Shown in pieces: positions 26,164 through 35,433 of a DNA stretch of 37,249 nt. A program made the translations under genes and the position numbers. The DNA lies in assembly GCA_002696485.1 (NCBI GenBank), contig NZTP01000024.1, forward strand, positions 1 to 37,249, in the 5' to 3' direction. The notes below the pieces were generated by a model, which worked only from the letters and a program-made list of their open reading frames with translations, was not told the DNA's origin and made no database searches. The stretch's first letter is position 1, and each line of letters opens with the position of its first letter. This DNA comes from Altibacter sp. (lineage in GTDB: Bacteria; Bacteroidota; Bacteroidia; Flavobacteriales; Flavobacteriaceae).

Positions 26164-26468
26164 TTAATATTGAATAATGTTTTAATATCATTAGGAATAG
26201 GCATACTCTTTAATGGTGGTACATTTGCACCACCAGTATTTCCAAGTGGGACGTGATTTATAAATGATTTCCAACCACCAATAAGTAGCCTAATTATTTG
26301 TCCAAATACCTCTTTGTTATTTTTTTGCATTAAGCCAAACTTTAACATTAACCCATGTGAATAGGTATGCTCAATTGGGTAGGATTGACCTATAATATGG
26401 CTTCTTTCTAAATGATACCAAGCATCACCATACTGCTTATTGCTTAAATGATAGCGGTATTGCTTCAA
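26160..26468 (-). CDS. DUF3703 family protein
   Basis: This small protein (102 residues from the TTG at 26468) has AWYHLERSHIIGQSYPIEHTYSH-like sequence and a GGANVPPLKSMPIP segment, matching DUF3703, which often accompanies metal-efflux genes. Family members usually have extra N-terminal residues. The frame stays open upstream to about 26,555 with a family-like piece (IPQQLKQAYNKEL) but no ATG, GTG or TTG, so the true start is probably a non-standard codon such as ACG at 26528 or ATA. It overlaps the ATPase gene by 4 bp, suggesting coupling. The function of the family is unknown. Confidence 0.75.
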   Translation of the reverse strand: MKQYRYHLSNKQYGDAWYHLERSHIIGQSYPIEHTYSHGLMLKFGLMQKNNKEVFGQIIRLLIGGWKSFINHVPLGNTGGANVPPLKSMPIPNDIKTLFNIK

Positions 26469-26552
26469 TTCCTTGTTATAGGCTTGTTTAAGCTGTTGAG
26501 GTATTTTTATGTTAAACTTTATTTCCGTTAATTTTGGATTAAAATAGTTTAA

Positions 26553-26574
26553 TATTTAATGCAATGGAAGTGCA
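26553..26574. promoter_or_regulatory. Shared operator-like site, copy 1
   Basis: TATTTAATGCAATGG followed by two variable bases and GTGCA matches 20 of 22 positions of the site at 32,984-33,005. It lies upstream of the DUF3703-ATPase unit and overlaps no coding sequence. The TGCA half-sites suit a Fur-family dimer, and the regulator gene is adjacent. Confidence 0.65.
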
Positions 26575-26575
26575 T

Positions 26576-26992
26576 TTATTGACCGCTACATTTATCGCAA
26601 ATCCCTTTTACAACTAAGTTCACGTTTTCTGACACAAAGCCTTCTGGTACTTTAATTTGGGGAATCTTATGCTCTGTTAAGCAAATGGTTTCGCTACAGT
26701 TATTGCAATGAAAATGCAAATGCAAATCTGTTTCTATTTCACAATGACATCCGCTTTCACACAAAGCGTATTTATTGATTCCAGTACCATCATCTATTTG
26801 ATGCACAATCTCCTTTTCTTCAAATGTTTTAATAGTTCTGTACAAAGTGGTTCTATCTGCTTTTTCAAAAGCATTTTCTATATCACTTAATGTAACTGCT
26901 ATTTGTTTATTAGCAAGAAACTTATAAATCAATAAACGCATTGCCGTAACACGTATATCTTTTGACTCTAATAATTGTTCTATTGTTTGCAT
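26576..26992 (-). CDS. Fur-family metal-responsive repressor
   Basis: This 138-residue regulator has an N-terminal winged helix (about 1-70, with RTTLYRTIKTFEEKEIV) and a metal-binding C-terminal domain. That domain has C78, C82 and C84, the LHLHFHC cluster, CxxC at 96-99 and CxxC at 132-135. The paired CxxC are the structural zinc site of Fur/Zur proteins. The signal is probably zinc or a related divalent ion. It is encoded at the end of the unit with the Czc pump and starts only 2 bp after czcB. It likely represses both metal units through the TGCA sites, though this is inferred. Confidence 0.88.
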   Translation of the reverse strand: MQTIEQLLESKDIRVTAMRLLIYKFLANKQIAVTLSDIENAFEKADRTTLYRTIKTFEEKEIVHQIDDGTGINKYALCESGCHCEIETDLHLHFHCNNCSETICLTEHKIPQIKVPEGFVSENVNLVVKGICDKCSGQ

Positions 26993-26994
26993 AA

Positions 26995-28200
26995 TTAATG
27001 TTCGTGTTCTGCTTCGCCTTTTTTCATTTCTGCTATCAGATAATAGGCATTATTAAAGGCAAATTTTGTATTTGGCTTTATATCCTTCGAAAATTGTACT
27101 GCTATCCAATTGCTATCTTTTTCTCCCAAAAGCACCTCAACTGGCTTAAAGCTCCAATCGTCATTTTCTCTTTCTGCTGAAAACACATAAAATCTATCTC
27201 CTTCTTTTACAATGGCACTTTCGGGCAACGCCATAGTTTTCGTATTTTCAGTTTGGATTTTTCCTTGGATATACATTCCAGGAATTAAGTTACCTTTCTT
27301 GTTTTCAATTTCAGCGTGTACGTGAACTGCTTTAGGATTATCTTCAAATGTTTTACTCACTGAATAAATTTCTGCTATTAGTTCTTCATCTTGCATTGAT
27401 TGCACATTAAAGGTTACTTTTTGACCTTTCTTTACTTTATACACATCTTTTTCAAACACCATTAAATCAGCGTGTACGTGATGTGTATTTACTATTTCAA
27501 AGAGTTCGGTTTGAGGTTCAACATACTGTCCTGTTTTTACTTCTACCTTTTGCACATAGCCTTCAATTGGACTACGTAATGATATACTTTGAGCAATTGT
27601 TCCATTTTGTACTGATGACGAATTAATGTTTAATAACCTCAATTGAGCCTCCAATCCCTTAACCATAGCTTTAGAGGCATCATATTCTGCTTCAGCTTTT
27701 TGGTAATTTGCACCAGATCCAACTCCTGCATCGTACAATTTTTTTTGTCGCTCATAATTCTTTTTCAAAAAATTACTATCACTATACGCATTTAAATAAT
27801 TAGTCTGCATTTGAATAATATTTGGATGTGACAGATATGCGACAATTTGACCTTTGTTCACTTTATCGCCTTCAATCACTTCAATAGAAACCACATTGGC
27901 ACCAACTACTGATGTTATGGCAGCCTCACTTTGTGGTGGCACTTCCAAAGTACCGTTTGCTTCTATATAACCACTCATATTGCGTAATGCAATAGTGTCT
28001 ATCTTCATTTTTAAGGCTTCAAACTGTTGTTGTGTAAGCATCACTTCTTCACGTTCACCAAGGTTATCGCTTTCTTCAGTCTTTTGTTCTTCGTTATGTG
28101 AATTTTTATCGCCTTCTTTATAGTCTTCTTTATTACCGCAAGCAACAACTAAAAATGAAACTGTTAGTAGTGCTAAAATTATATATCGATTGTTTTTCAT
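26995..28200 (-). CDS. czcB: CzcB-like periplasmic adaptor of metal RND efflux
   Basis: This 401-residue HlyD-type membrane fusion lipoprotein has a signal peptide ending in the lipobox VVAC (C21). A charged linker rich in Glu/Asp/Lys follows, then lipoyl, hairpin and barrel domains (for example VEVKTGQYVEPQTELFEIV). The C-terminus ends in EAEHEH, a possible metal-binding tail. It links the CzcA-type pump to the outer-membrane channel. The pump gene ends 4 bp upstream, so the order is pump then adaptor then regulator in one unit. Confidence 0.85.
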   Translation of the reverse strand: MKNNRYIILALLTVSFLVVACGNKEDYKEGDKNSHNEEQKTEESDNLGEREEVMLTQQQFEALKMKIDTIALRNMSGYIEANGTLEVPPQSEAAITSVVGANVVSIEVIEGDKVNKGQIVAYLSHPNIIQMQTNYLNAYSDSNFLKKNYERQKKLYDAGVGSGANYQKAEAEYDASKAMVKGLEAQLRLLNINSSSVQNGTIAQSISLRSPIEGYVQKVEVKTGQYVEPQTELFEIVNTHHVHADLMVFEKDVYKVKKGQKVTFNVQSMQDEELIAEIYSVSKTFEDNPKAVHVHAEIENKKGNLIPGMYIQGKIQTENTKTMALPESAIVKEGDRFYVFSAERENDDWSFKPVEVLLGEKDSNWIAVQFSKDIKPNTKFAFNNAYYLIAEMKKGEAEHEH

Positions 28201-28204
28201 TGTC

Positions 28205-31200
28205 TTATTGATTAAAATATTGTAGTTGAAATATGCTCTCTAAATAGTTTACTAAAGCTGTTTGTGCTTCCAGTTCCGATTGAATTGCTTCTTTTATAAG
28301 TTGTGTAAACGCTGTGTAATCAATCTCTCCTTCTCTGTAAGCAAACAAAGCACCAGTTTTTTGTTCTTTAATAAGTGGTAATACTTCATTCTTATAAAAC
28401 AGCCAAGAGGTTTTCCATTTTTGGTAATTTTCTTTAGCTTGATTAAATTTAGATTGTACTTCCTTTTGTTGGAATTGCATATTTGATTCGGCAATTTGTC
28501 TGTCAATTTTGGTTGTTCTAATTTGAGCCTTCGTTGAACCTGATAAAAACGGTATGGAAATACCAGCTTGATAAGTAAAAAATCCAGAATTTCCATCGAC
28601 ATTTTGCAAACCACCTTGAAGGTTGAACTTTGGTAAACTTTCGGCTTTAGCAGCTTTATAATTTGCTTCTGCCTCTGCGACTTGAAGTTGAGAAATAGTA
28701 AATAATGGGTGGGCTTCTAAACTGAAGGATTCTACATTTATTTCATTCTCTATATCAATTTCATCTGAAACTGTATAAAATTTATCTGAAACCAACCATA
28801 GGTTTAACTGTTGTAAAGCAATAACATATTCACTTTTTGATTGCATAAATTGATTCTGAATCTGTAAAGCTTGATTTTTGGCTGCGGAATATTCTAATTT
28901 AGAAATGGCTTCGACTTCATAATTTAGCGCTACTGCTTTTTCAAAGTTGGTATAAATAGAATCTAACTCTTTGTATAAATTATAATTCCTTCTACTCTGT
29001 AAAGCATTTGCCCACGCTTTTTTTACTTCCAATTCTAAAGCTAATTCTGAAAGCTGAAAGGCTTTTTGGGCTAACTGAATACGTTGCTCCTGTAATTTTC
29101 TCTTTGGTGAAATACCAAACACGTCTATATTTGATTGACCAACACCAATAGTTGTATAAATTCCTGTACCATTATTAATTTCTTCGCCACCCGTATAAAT
29201 TTGGGTAGTACCAAAATCGAAAGCAGTTCCTTTTAATTGTTGTTGCTTATCAATTTCGAGCTGTAGTTGTTTTAAACTTGGATAGTTTTCTTTAGCCAGT
29301 TTTACAGCTTCTTGCATCGAAATTATAGGTAACGAATCATTTATTTGTTGCGCATTTCCTGTTATTGGAAACAAAAACATAAATGCTATGACAGCAGTAA
29401 CTGTAATTACTTTTTTATTTGCTCTAAACTTAAATGATTTGTTTTCTACCCAATGATACAATATAGGTAAAACGAATAATGTTAATAATGTAGAGGTTAA
29501 CAAACCACCAATTACAACGGTTGCTAAAGGTCGTTGCACTTCTGCACCAGCTGATGCTGAAATTGCCATAGGTAAAAAACCTAATATATCTGTAAGCGCA
29601 GTTAACATAATTGGTCTGATTCTTCGCTTTGTGCCTTCTATGATTCTATCTTTTAGATTGGTAACTCCTTCTTCTTTTAATTCATTCAAACCACTAATCA
29701 TTACCAATCCGTTTAATACTGCAACACCAAATAAAACAATAAAACCGACTCCTGCCGAAATACTAAATGGCATATCTCGTAACCACAATGCTACTACACC
29801 ACCAATGGTTGCCATTGGGATTGCTATGTAAATCATCAAGGTTTGTGGTAAGGATTTTAATGCAAAATAAATCAGTACAAAAATGAGTAACAAGGCAATA
29901 GGAACAACGGTTTGTAAACGGTTACTGGCACGTTCTAAATTTTCAAAAGCACCCCCATAGCGAATAAAATAACCTGATGGTAGTTCTAATTGTGCATCTA
30001 ATTTAGTTTTGATTTCGCCTACTAATGATTTTACATCTCTACCTCTTACATTAATGCCGACATAGGTTCTTCTGTTTGTATTGTCCCGACTGATTTGCAT
30101 TGGACCCGCTTTGTAACTTACATCAGCTACTTCGCGAAGTGGAATTTGCGCACCAGAAGGCAAATTGATAAACAAATTTTGCACATCTGTTATGTCTTTA
30201 CGATTGTGAGAACTTAACCTAACCACTAAATCAAATCGCTTTTCGCCTTCAAAAATAGTTCCTGCTATTCCTCCTGCGAATGCTGATTGTACGATTTGAT
30301 TTAATGTATTTATTTGAAGCCCATATTGTGCCAGTTTACTTCTATTATAGGTAATAGTCATTTGCGGTAAACCTGTTGTAGCTTCCGCTTTCATATCTCC
30401 AATACCTTCTGTACCTGCAATGATTTTAGATATTTCTTCTGCTTTTTGCGATAGCACATTTATATCTTCTCCGTAAAGTTTTATGGCAATGTCTTCTCTC
30501 ACACCTTCAAGCAATTCATTAAATCGCATTTCAATGGGTTGGGTAAACTCATAATTCACACCGGGAATTATTTCCACAGCTTTTTTCATTTTTTCAATGA
30601 GTTCGTCTTTTGTTTCAACAGTTGTCCATTCGCTTTTTGGTTTCAAAATCACAAAAACATCGGCTAAATCCATTGGCATTGGATCTGTTGGAATTTCGGC
30701 AACGCCGATTCGACTTACAATTTTTTCAACTTCTGGAAAATTTGCTTTTACAATTTGTTCAATTTTTGTAGTTGTTTCAATAGTTTCAGTAAGAGAACTA
30801 CCTGGTTTTAAAATGGCGTGAAATGCAATATCGCCTTCATCCAATTGTGGAATAAATTCACCACCCATTCTTGTAAACATAAAAACTGCGATACCAAATA
30901 AGATAACAGAAACGCCAATTATTATTTTTCCTTTCTTTAAAGCTTTTTCTAATAGCGGTTGGTATTTACCTTCTACCCAATGCACAAATTTATCACCATA
31001 CGATTGTTTGTCATTTTTTGGTGCTCTTAAAATAAGTGCTGACATCATTGGAACGTAGGTTAAACAAAGCACCATTGCGCCTATCATAGCAAAAATAAAT
31101 GTCAACGCCATAGGTTTGAACATCTTACCTTCAATACCTTCTAATGCTAATATTGGCAGAAATACAATTAAAATAATCAGCTGTCCGAAAAAGGCAGCGT

Positions 31201-32539
31201 TCATCATTTTTTTTGAGGCAACTGCCGCAACACCGTCACGTTCTTTAGATGTCAATTTCCTTTTCTTTAGAACTTGTGAAGCAATTATAAAAACGGTACT
31301 TTCTACAATTATTACAGCACCATCGACAATAATTCCGAAATCAATTGCTCCCAAACTCATTAAATTTGCCCAAACATCAAAAACATTCATTAGTATAAAT
31401 GCAAACAAAAGAGATAAAGGAATTGTTGAAGCCACTATTAAACCACCACGCCAATTTCCTAATAAAAAAATGAGTACAAATATTACTATCAATGCACCTT
31501 CAATTAGGTTGGTAGCAACCGTTGAAGTTGTTTCAGCTATTAATTTGCTTCGGTCTAACAAAGGTTCGATTATGACTCCTTCTGGTAATGACTTTTCAAT
31601 TTGAGCCATTCTCACTTTTACCTTCTCAATAACATCGTTTGAATTAGCCCCTTTAAGCATCATAACCAAACCACCAACTACTTCGCCTTCGCCATCTTGG
31701 GTTAAAGCTCCATAACGAATTGCAGAGCCAAATTGTACCGTAGCTATATCGCCAACGGTAATTGGAATATTGTTTGTGTTTTTAACTGTAATCTTTTTAA
31801 TATCCTCTAAACTACGCACCAAACCTTCTCCACGAATAAAATTGGCTTGATGGTTTTTTTCAATGTATGCTCCACCTGTGTTTTGATTATTAGCCTCAAG
31901 TGCTTCAAAAACATCGGTAATTGTCAGACCAATAGCTTTTAGTTCGTTTGGGTCAACAGCAACTTCGTATTGTTTAATTTTTCCACCTATGGCGTTTACC
32001 TCAACGACACCTTCTACCATAGCCATTTGACGCTGTACAATCCAATCTTGCATTGTACGCAAATCTGTAACCGAATATTTGTCTTTGTATTCTGGTTTTA
32101 CTTTAAGTGTGTATTGATAAATTTCTCCCAAACCAGAAGAAATAGGTCCCATAGTTGGCTCGCCGAAACCACTCGGAATCTGTTCTTTGACTTCGTTTAG
32201 CTTTTCAGCAACTAATTGACGTGGCAAATAGGTTCCCATATCATCGTCAAAAACAATAGTGACTACAGATAAGCCAAAACGAGAAATGGAACGAATTTCC
32301 TTTACATCAGGCAGGTTGCTCATAGCAACTTCCACTGGGTAGGTTACAAATTGTTCGATATCCTCTGTACCTAAATTGGGTGCTTGTGTAATGACTTGAA
32401 CTTGGTTATTGGTAATATCTGGAACAGCATCGATGGGTACTTGGGTCATACTCCAAATACCTGCTCCAACAATGGTAAGCGTGAGCAAACCAATAATGAA
32501 TTTGTTATTGATTGAAAAATCAATGATTTTATTAATCAT
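28205..32539 (-). CDS. czcA: CzcA-type RND metal pump fused to CzcC-like channel domain
   Basis: This very long protein (1444 residues) has two parts. Residues 1 to about 1035 are a heavy-metal RND pump. Helix 4 carries DFGIIVDGAVIIVES with D400, D406 and E413, the HME1 pattern of Zn/Co/Cd pumps. From about 1045 a second hydrophobic segment followed by GNAQQ looks like a signal peptide, then comes a TolC/CzcC-like domain (about 1070-1444) with its long helices. Such CzcA-CzcC fusions are known in Bacteroidota, but here the junction signal is clearly readable. The chain is probably cut at this signal to release the channel. It shares a unit with czcB and fur. Confidence 0.85.
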   Translation of the reverse strand: MINKIIDFSINNKFIIGLLTLTIVGAGIWSMTQVPIDAVPDITNNQVQVITQAPNLGTEDIEQFVTYPVEVAMSNLPDVKEIRSISRFGLSVVTIVFDDDMGTYLPRQLVAEKLNEVKEQIPSGFGEPTMGPISSGLGEIYQYTLKVKPEYKDKYSVTDLRTMQDWIVQRQMAMVEGVVEVNAIGGKIKQYEVAVDPNELKAIGLTITDVFEALEANNQNTGGAYIEKNHQANFIRGEGLVRSLEDIKKITVKNTNNIPITVGDIATVQFGSAIRYGALTQDGEGEVVGGLVMMLKGANSNDVIEKVKVRMAQIEKSLPEGVIIEPLLDRSKLIAETTSTVATNLIEGALIVIFVLIFLLGNWRGGLIVASTIPLSLLFAFILMNVFDVWANLMSLGAIDFGIIVDGAVIIVESTVFIIASQVLKKRKLTSKERDGVAAVASKKMMNAAFFGQLIILIVFLPILALEGIEGKMFKPMALTFIFAMIGAMVLCLTYVPMMSALILRAPKNDKQSYGDKFVHWVEGKYQPLLEKALKKGKIIIGVSVILFGIAVFMFTRMGGEFIPQLDEGDIAFHAILKPGSSLTETIETTTKIEQIVKANFPEVEKIVSRIGVAEIPTDPMPMDLADVFVILKPKSEWTTVETKDELIEKMKKAVEIIPGVNYEFTQPIEMRFNELLEGVREDIAIKLYGEDINVLSQKAEEISKIIAGTEGIGDMKAEATTGLPQMTITYNRSKLAQYGLQINTLNQIVQSAFAGGIAGTIFEGEKRFDLVVRLSSHNRKDITDVQNLFINLPSGAQIPLREVADVSYKAGPMQISRDNTNRRTYVGINVRGRDVKSLVGEIKTKLDAQLELPSGYFIRYGGAFENLERASNRLQTVVPIALLLIFVLIYFALKSLPQTLMIYIAIPMATIGGVVALWLRDMPFSISAGVGFIVLFGVAVLNGLVMISGLNELKEEGVTNLKDRIIEGTKRRIRPIMLTALTDILGFLPMAISASAGAEVQRPLATVVIGGLLTSTLLTLFVLPILYHWVENKSFKFRANKKVITVTAVIAFMFLFPITGNAQQINDSLPIISMQEAVKLAKENYPSLKQLQLEIDKQQQLKGTAFDFGTTQIYTGGEEINNGTGIYTTIGVGQSNIDVFGISPKRKLQEQRIQLAQKAFQLSELALELEVKKAWANALQSRRNYNLYKELDSIYTNFEKAVALNYEVEAISKLEYSAAKNQALQIQNQFMQSKSEYVIALQQLNLWLVSDKFYTVSDEIDIENEINVESFSLEAHPLFTISQLQVAEAEANYKAAKAESLPKFNLQGGLQNVDGNSGFFTYQAGISIPFLSGSTKAQIRTTKIDRQIAESNMQFQQKEVQSKFNQAKENYQKWKTSWLFYKNEVLPLIKEQKTGALFAYREGEIDYTAFTQLIKEAIQSELEAQTALVNYLESIFQLQYFNQ

Positions 32540-32659
32540 AGAAAATGTTTTAATTCAGTTAAACTTTTCGGTATTTCTGATAAAAAAAATAGAATTACAC
32601 GAAATGAAAAGAACCTTTTAGGCTCAAAATTGGATATAGTTATCCTTTAAAAAACTGAA

Positions 32660-32965
32660 TTATACCCTTGGAGGCTGTAAAATGGAATTATTAAAGTCTT
32701 TTTCTAAGCCATCAGCATGAAAAAAAACTTCAGTAGAAATATCAGTAGAAGCTGCCATAAAATCTGATTGATTAAAATTTGTGGCATGAATATGACAACA
32801 ATGACATTGACAGAAAGGCGAGCATAAATCAAAATCCAAATGACCATCACTTGTGCTTTGTGAAATTTCTGTTTTGAGTTCATCAGTAACTACGCTATTA
32901 TCTTCACAGGGGGAGAAGTTAAGCGCCAGAAAATAAATTGATAAGATGAATGCTACTACTTTCAT
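32660..32965 (-). CDS. DUF6660 small secreted Cys/His-rich protein
   Basis: This 101-residue protein has a signal peptide-like N-terminus (about 1-16) and a short SPFCQCHCCHIHA cluster in the middle, which suggests metal binding in the periplasm or at the surface. It matches the DUF6660 family, typically found in front of metal-efflux operons in Bacteroidota. It is the first gene of the unit and its promoter and operator lie directly upstream. The gap to the pump gene is 120 bp. Function is inferred from context. Confidence 0.75.
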   Translation of the reverse strand: MKVVAFILSIYFLALNFSPCEDNSVVTDELKTEISQSTSDGHLDFDLCSPFCQCHCCHIHATNFNQSDFMAASTDISTEVFFHADGLEKDFNNSILQPPRV

Positions 32966-32970
32966 TAGAG

Positions 32971-32978
32971 CAAATATA
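32971..32978 (-). promoter_or_regulatory. -7 box of the DUF6660-Czc unit
   Basis: On the minus strand this reads TATATTTG. It lies 5 nt before the ATG, so the RNA would be leaderless or almost so. The operator-like site begins 5 bp upstream of the box. Confidence 0.6.
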
Positions 32979-32983
32979 TAAAT

Positions 32984-33005
32984 TATTTAATGCAATGGTT
33001 GTGCA
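32984..33005. promoter_or_regulatory. Shared operator-like site, copy 2
   Basis: This is the second copy of the site at 26,553, differing in two bases. It covers the region just upstream of the -7 box of the DUF6660-Czc unit, so a bound repressor would block the polymerase. The TGCA steps and the adjacent Fur-family gene support its role. Confidence 0.65.
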
Positions 33006-33050
33006 AACTTATTTAGAGTTTACGGAGGTAGATGAGATTCTAAGTTAGTA

Positions 33051-34328
33051 TTAAAAATAGTCTGCCAGTTGTTTAGCTTGTTCCGTTTGTGATTTTCCTA
33101 TGTATTTCAAAAACATAGATTCTTTGGTGTGTCCCGTTACACTCATTAATAATGGAGTTGGGATTTCACCAAAATTATTAGAAGCAAATGAACGTCTGCC
33201 AATATGACTACTTACAAGTTCCCATTTTTCGTATGTGCCTAACTTTTTCCGTAATGTATCAGAGTCCATTTTACTGCCCTTTACTTTTTGATTCAATTTA
33301 GCAGCTTGGCAAACATCTTTTATATAGTCATTGTATTTTTGGTCGCTTATTTGTCTAGGGAATTCTCCATTTCTTTTATGCAATATCTCTAGTACCTTCG
33401 GATGAAGTGGAACAGCAATCGTGGTATTGGTTTTCAATTGCGTAAACTCAACCAAATAAATCTTTTTTCCTTTCCTGTTTTTTTCTGGTCGAACCATAGA
33501 TTTATCAAATCTCATAAAGTCCGAAACTCGTTGTCCAGTATAACAGCTAATCAATAACCAATCTCTAGCATTATCCAAATATTCGGGTAAGTCCTTAACT
33601 TCTGCAATAGCTTTGATTTCTTCATTTGTTAGATAAATGAAATGTGTTTTTTTGAGATTCAATTTCCACCGAAATACCTCTTTACTTATGGTTTTCTCTT
33701 TCTGAAAAGCATATTTACAAAGTGTTTTAATCAACCCTAAATCTCTAGTGGTGGTATTATAATTATAGTCCGAAAAAACTTTCTCAAATTCCTTTCTGAA
33801 ATCGTCATTAATATCACTCATTAGAATGGTTGACTTATTGAATTTGTTCTTACGCTTTTTTAGTTTGCTTTTTAGGGTACTGTATTTTTTTGTCGTTCCA
33901 TATTTTAATTCGGGATGCTCTTTTATGTAGTAGTCAATAAATTCAGTAAGTGTATTTGGAACTTCTTTATTTAGATTTGGATTATGGTATTCATCAATAA
34001 CAGTTTGTAACCAATCTTTGTCTACATTTAGAGGGTTGATTTTAGCAAATTCTTGAAGCACATAATTTTCAATCCTATTCAACTCATTATTTACCTCATT
34101 CTGTTTATTGCTCAAATCAATATCCTTTAATCTTTTCAAAGGGTGAACTTTTTTCCAATATGCTTTTGCGCTTAGTTTTGGGTTATCAATTAAATCCTCT
34201 CTTGAATAGATAAGGTATTTCGAGTTTGCGCCTAATACATAATCGTTACCGTCCTCTCGATATAACAGCCTTACAGTTAAAGGAGCGTTTTCTTTTGTTG
34301 AGCGATACAGATAGTTAATTGATGCCAT
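33051..34328 (-). CDS. int: Tyrosine recombinase integrase
   Basis: This 425-residue integrase catalyses insertion of the element into the tRNA-fMet site. It has an N-terminal arm-binding/SAM-like region (about 1-230) and a C-terminal catalytic domain with R267 (TGQRVSD), K299, H375 and R378 (SHIGRRS), H400 (TGHTKE) and the nucleophile Y409 (LKYIG). All are present, so it is probably active. The type is common in Bacteroidota integrative elements. The gene sits about 300 bp from attR, with the candidate arm sites between it and the end of the element. Confidence 0.92.
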   Translation of the reverse strand: MASINYLYRSTKENAPLTVRLLYREDGNDYVLGANSKYLIYSREDLIDNPKLSAKAYWKKVHPLKRLKDIDLSNKQNEVNNELNRIENYVLQEFAKINPLNVDKDWLQTVIDEYHNPNLNKEVPNTLTEFIDYYIKEHPELKYGTTKKYSTLKSKLKKRKNKFNKSTILMSDINDDFRKEFEKVFSDYNYNTTTRDLGLIKTLCKYAFQKEKTISKEVFRWKLNLKKTHFIYLTNEEIKAIAEVKDLPEYLDNARDWLLISCYTGQRVSDFMRFDKSMVRPEKNRKGKKIYLVEFTQLKTNTTIAVPLHPKVLEILHKRNGEFPRQISDQKYNDYIKDVCQAAKLNQKVKGSKMDSDTLRKKLGTYEKWELVSSHIGRRSFASNNFGEIPTPLLMSVTGHTKESMFLKYIGKSQTEQAKQLADYF

Positions 34329-34349
34329 ATTGCATGTTTTTAGTCTCTT

Positions 34350-34435
34350 GTTTTACATCTTTTGCATCGTTTGCATCGTTTCGCCCTTGTAACTTACTGT
34401 ATTTGAGTTCAATGTAAAAGATGTAAAAAATGCAC
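34350..34435. repeat. Right-end arm-type repeat cluster
   Basis: TTTTACATCTTTTGCATCG and a TTTGCATCG copy (34350-34377) and, in the other direction, ATGTAAAAGATGTAAAAAATGC (34412-34433, quoted only by words) repeat the motifs of the left end at 16.15-16.23 kb. The remainder of 34,329-34,628 shows nothing else except a possible integrase promoter. Confidence 0.6.
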
Positions 34436-34459
34436 TTTCAAAACAAACTTTTTTATTTT

Positions 34460-34467
34460 CAAAAATA
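34460..34467 (-). promoter_or_regulatory. Possible -7 box of the integrase gene
   Basis: On the minus strand TATTTTTG fits TAnnTTTG. The leader would be about 125 nt and would contain the arm-type repeats, which would let the integrase affect its own expression. No -33 box is clear. Confidence 0.35.
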
Positions 34468-34628
34468 GTAAAAATAAAGTGAGTCTGTACAGTTTTTGTA
34501 CGGCAAATGTGTGCTTAGTTTAATTTTTGTAAATTCGTATTAAGAAGTTATATCCTTGTTTATACTGTAAATAAAGGGATAACCATTAATATTAATAAGT
34601 ATCGTTTTATATGAATTAATATAAAAGT

Positions 34629-34645
34629 AGTCCAGTTCCCGCTAC
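34629..34645 (+). repeat. attR core, 17-bp direct repeat
   Basis: Exact copy of the attL core at 15,961-15,977. It marks the right end of the element. The chromosome resumes at about 34,646. Confidence 0.9.
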
Positions 34646-34650
34646 TAAGA

Positions 34651-34682
34651 AAACCTCTTGAGAGATCAAGAGGTTTTTTTTT
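34651..34682 (+). terminator. Former terminator of the tRNA-fMet gene
   Basis: CCTCTTGA (34654-34661) and TCAAGAGG (34666-34673) with a GAGA loop and a T run form a strong terminator just after attR. It was probably next to the tRNA before integration. Confidence 0.85.
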
Positions 34683-34849
34683 GCCTTGAAACCGGCGCTT
34701 GCAGCAGTGTTTCGAACATTCTATGCTGTTGAATAGGATGTCTCACGATTAATAATTTCGGTGTCACTTCGAGTGATGCCCTGAAAGGGCATTGTATCGA
34801 GAAGTATATTATACCACTCACCACTCACCATTCACCCTTCACGTACCAA

Positions 34850-34946
34850 TGTCATTCCGAATGCAATGAGGAATCTCATACAGTGTTTTAGTTCGTCTAG
34901 AATAATTACTTTTTCCTAACTCCTAACTCCTAACTCCTAACTCCTA
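34850..34946 (+). repeat. Intergenic repeat block B, copy 1
   Basis: Starts TGTCATTCCGAATG and ends in tandem CTCCTAA units. Nearly identical to the copy at 35,509-35,600. Confidence 0.8.
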
Positions 34947-35021
34947 ATTCCATCCCTTCACCCTTCACCACTCACTCTTCACCATTTCCCGCTCACTGCT
35001 CACTGTTCACTGTTCATCTGC

Positions 35022-35091
35022 CAATGTCATTCCGATGCGCCGCAGGCGTAGAGGAATCTCTAGATTCTTCGCTTCGCTCTGAATGACATTG
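35022..35091 (+). repeat. REP/MITE-like palindromic unit, copy 1
   Basis: The outer arms CAATGTCATTC and GAATGACATTG are inverted. A second inner pair is GAATCT/AGATTC. The same unit occurs at 35,434-35,503. Confidence 0.85.
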
Positions 35092-35433
35092 AGATGCGTA
35101 TTCCGAATGCAATGAGGAGTTCTTTTCTTTTCCCATTGCCGGAAAAAGAAACAAAAAGGTCTAGGCCTTACGGTTCTTGTTCACCCGTTACGTCCTCCAT
35201 TCTAAACACACACAACTCGCTGTCTATGGCAGCTCAGACAGTGTTTAGTTTTTAACGAATGTTCGGACTACGGGTCCCGAAGTCGAATCGTATGGCCGGT
35301 TTTGATGCTAAGCAACTTTATCCCTTCACACTTTACCCTGCTCACTGCTCACTGCTCACTGTTCACTAACAACCCTTCACCCTTCACCCTTCACTCTTAA
35401 CCATTTCCCGCTCACTGCTCACTGTTCATCTGC

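Noticed and set aside
31116-31604. Plus-strand protein of about 160 residues inside the CzcA-CzcC gene
   Set aside because: It is the antisense shadow of conserved pump sequence, with no family features.
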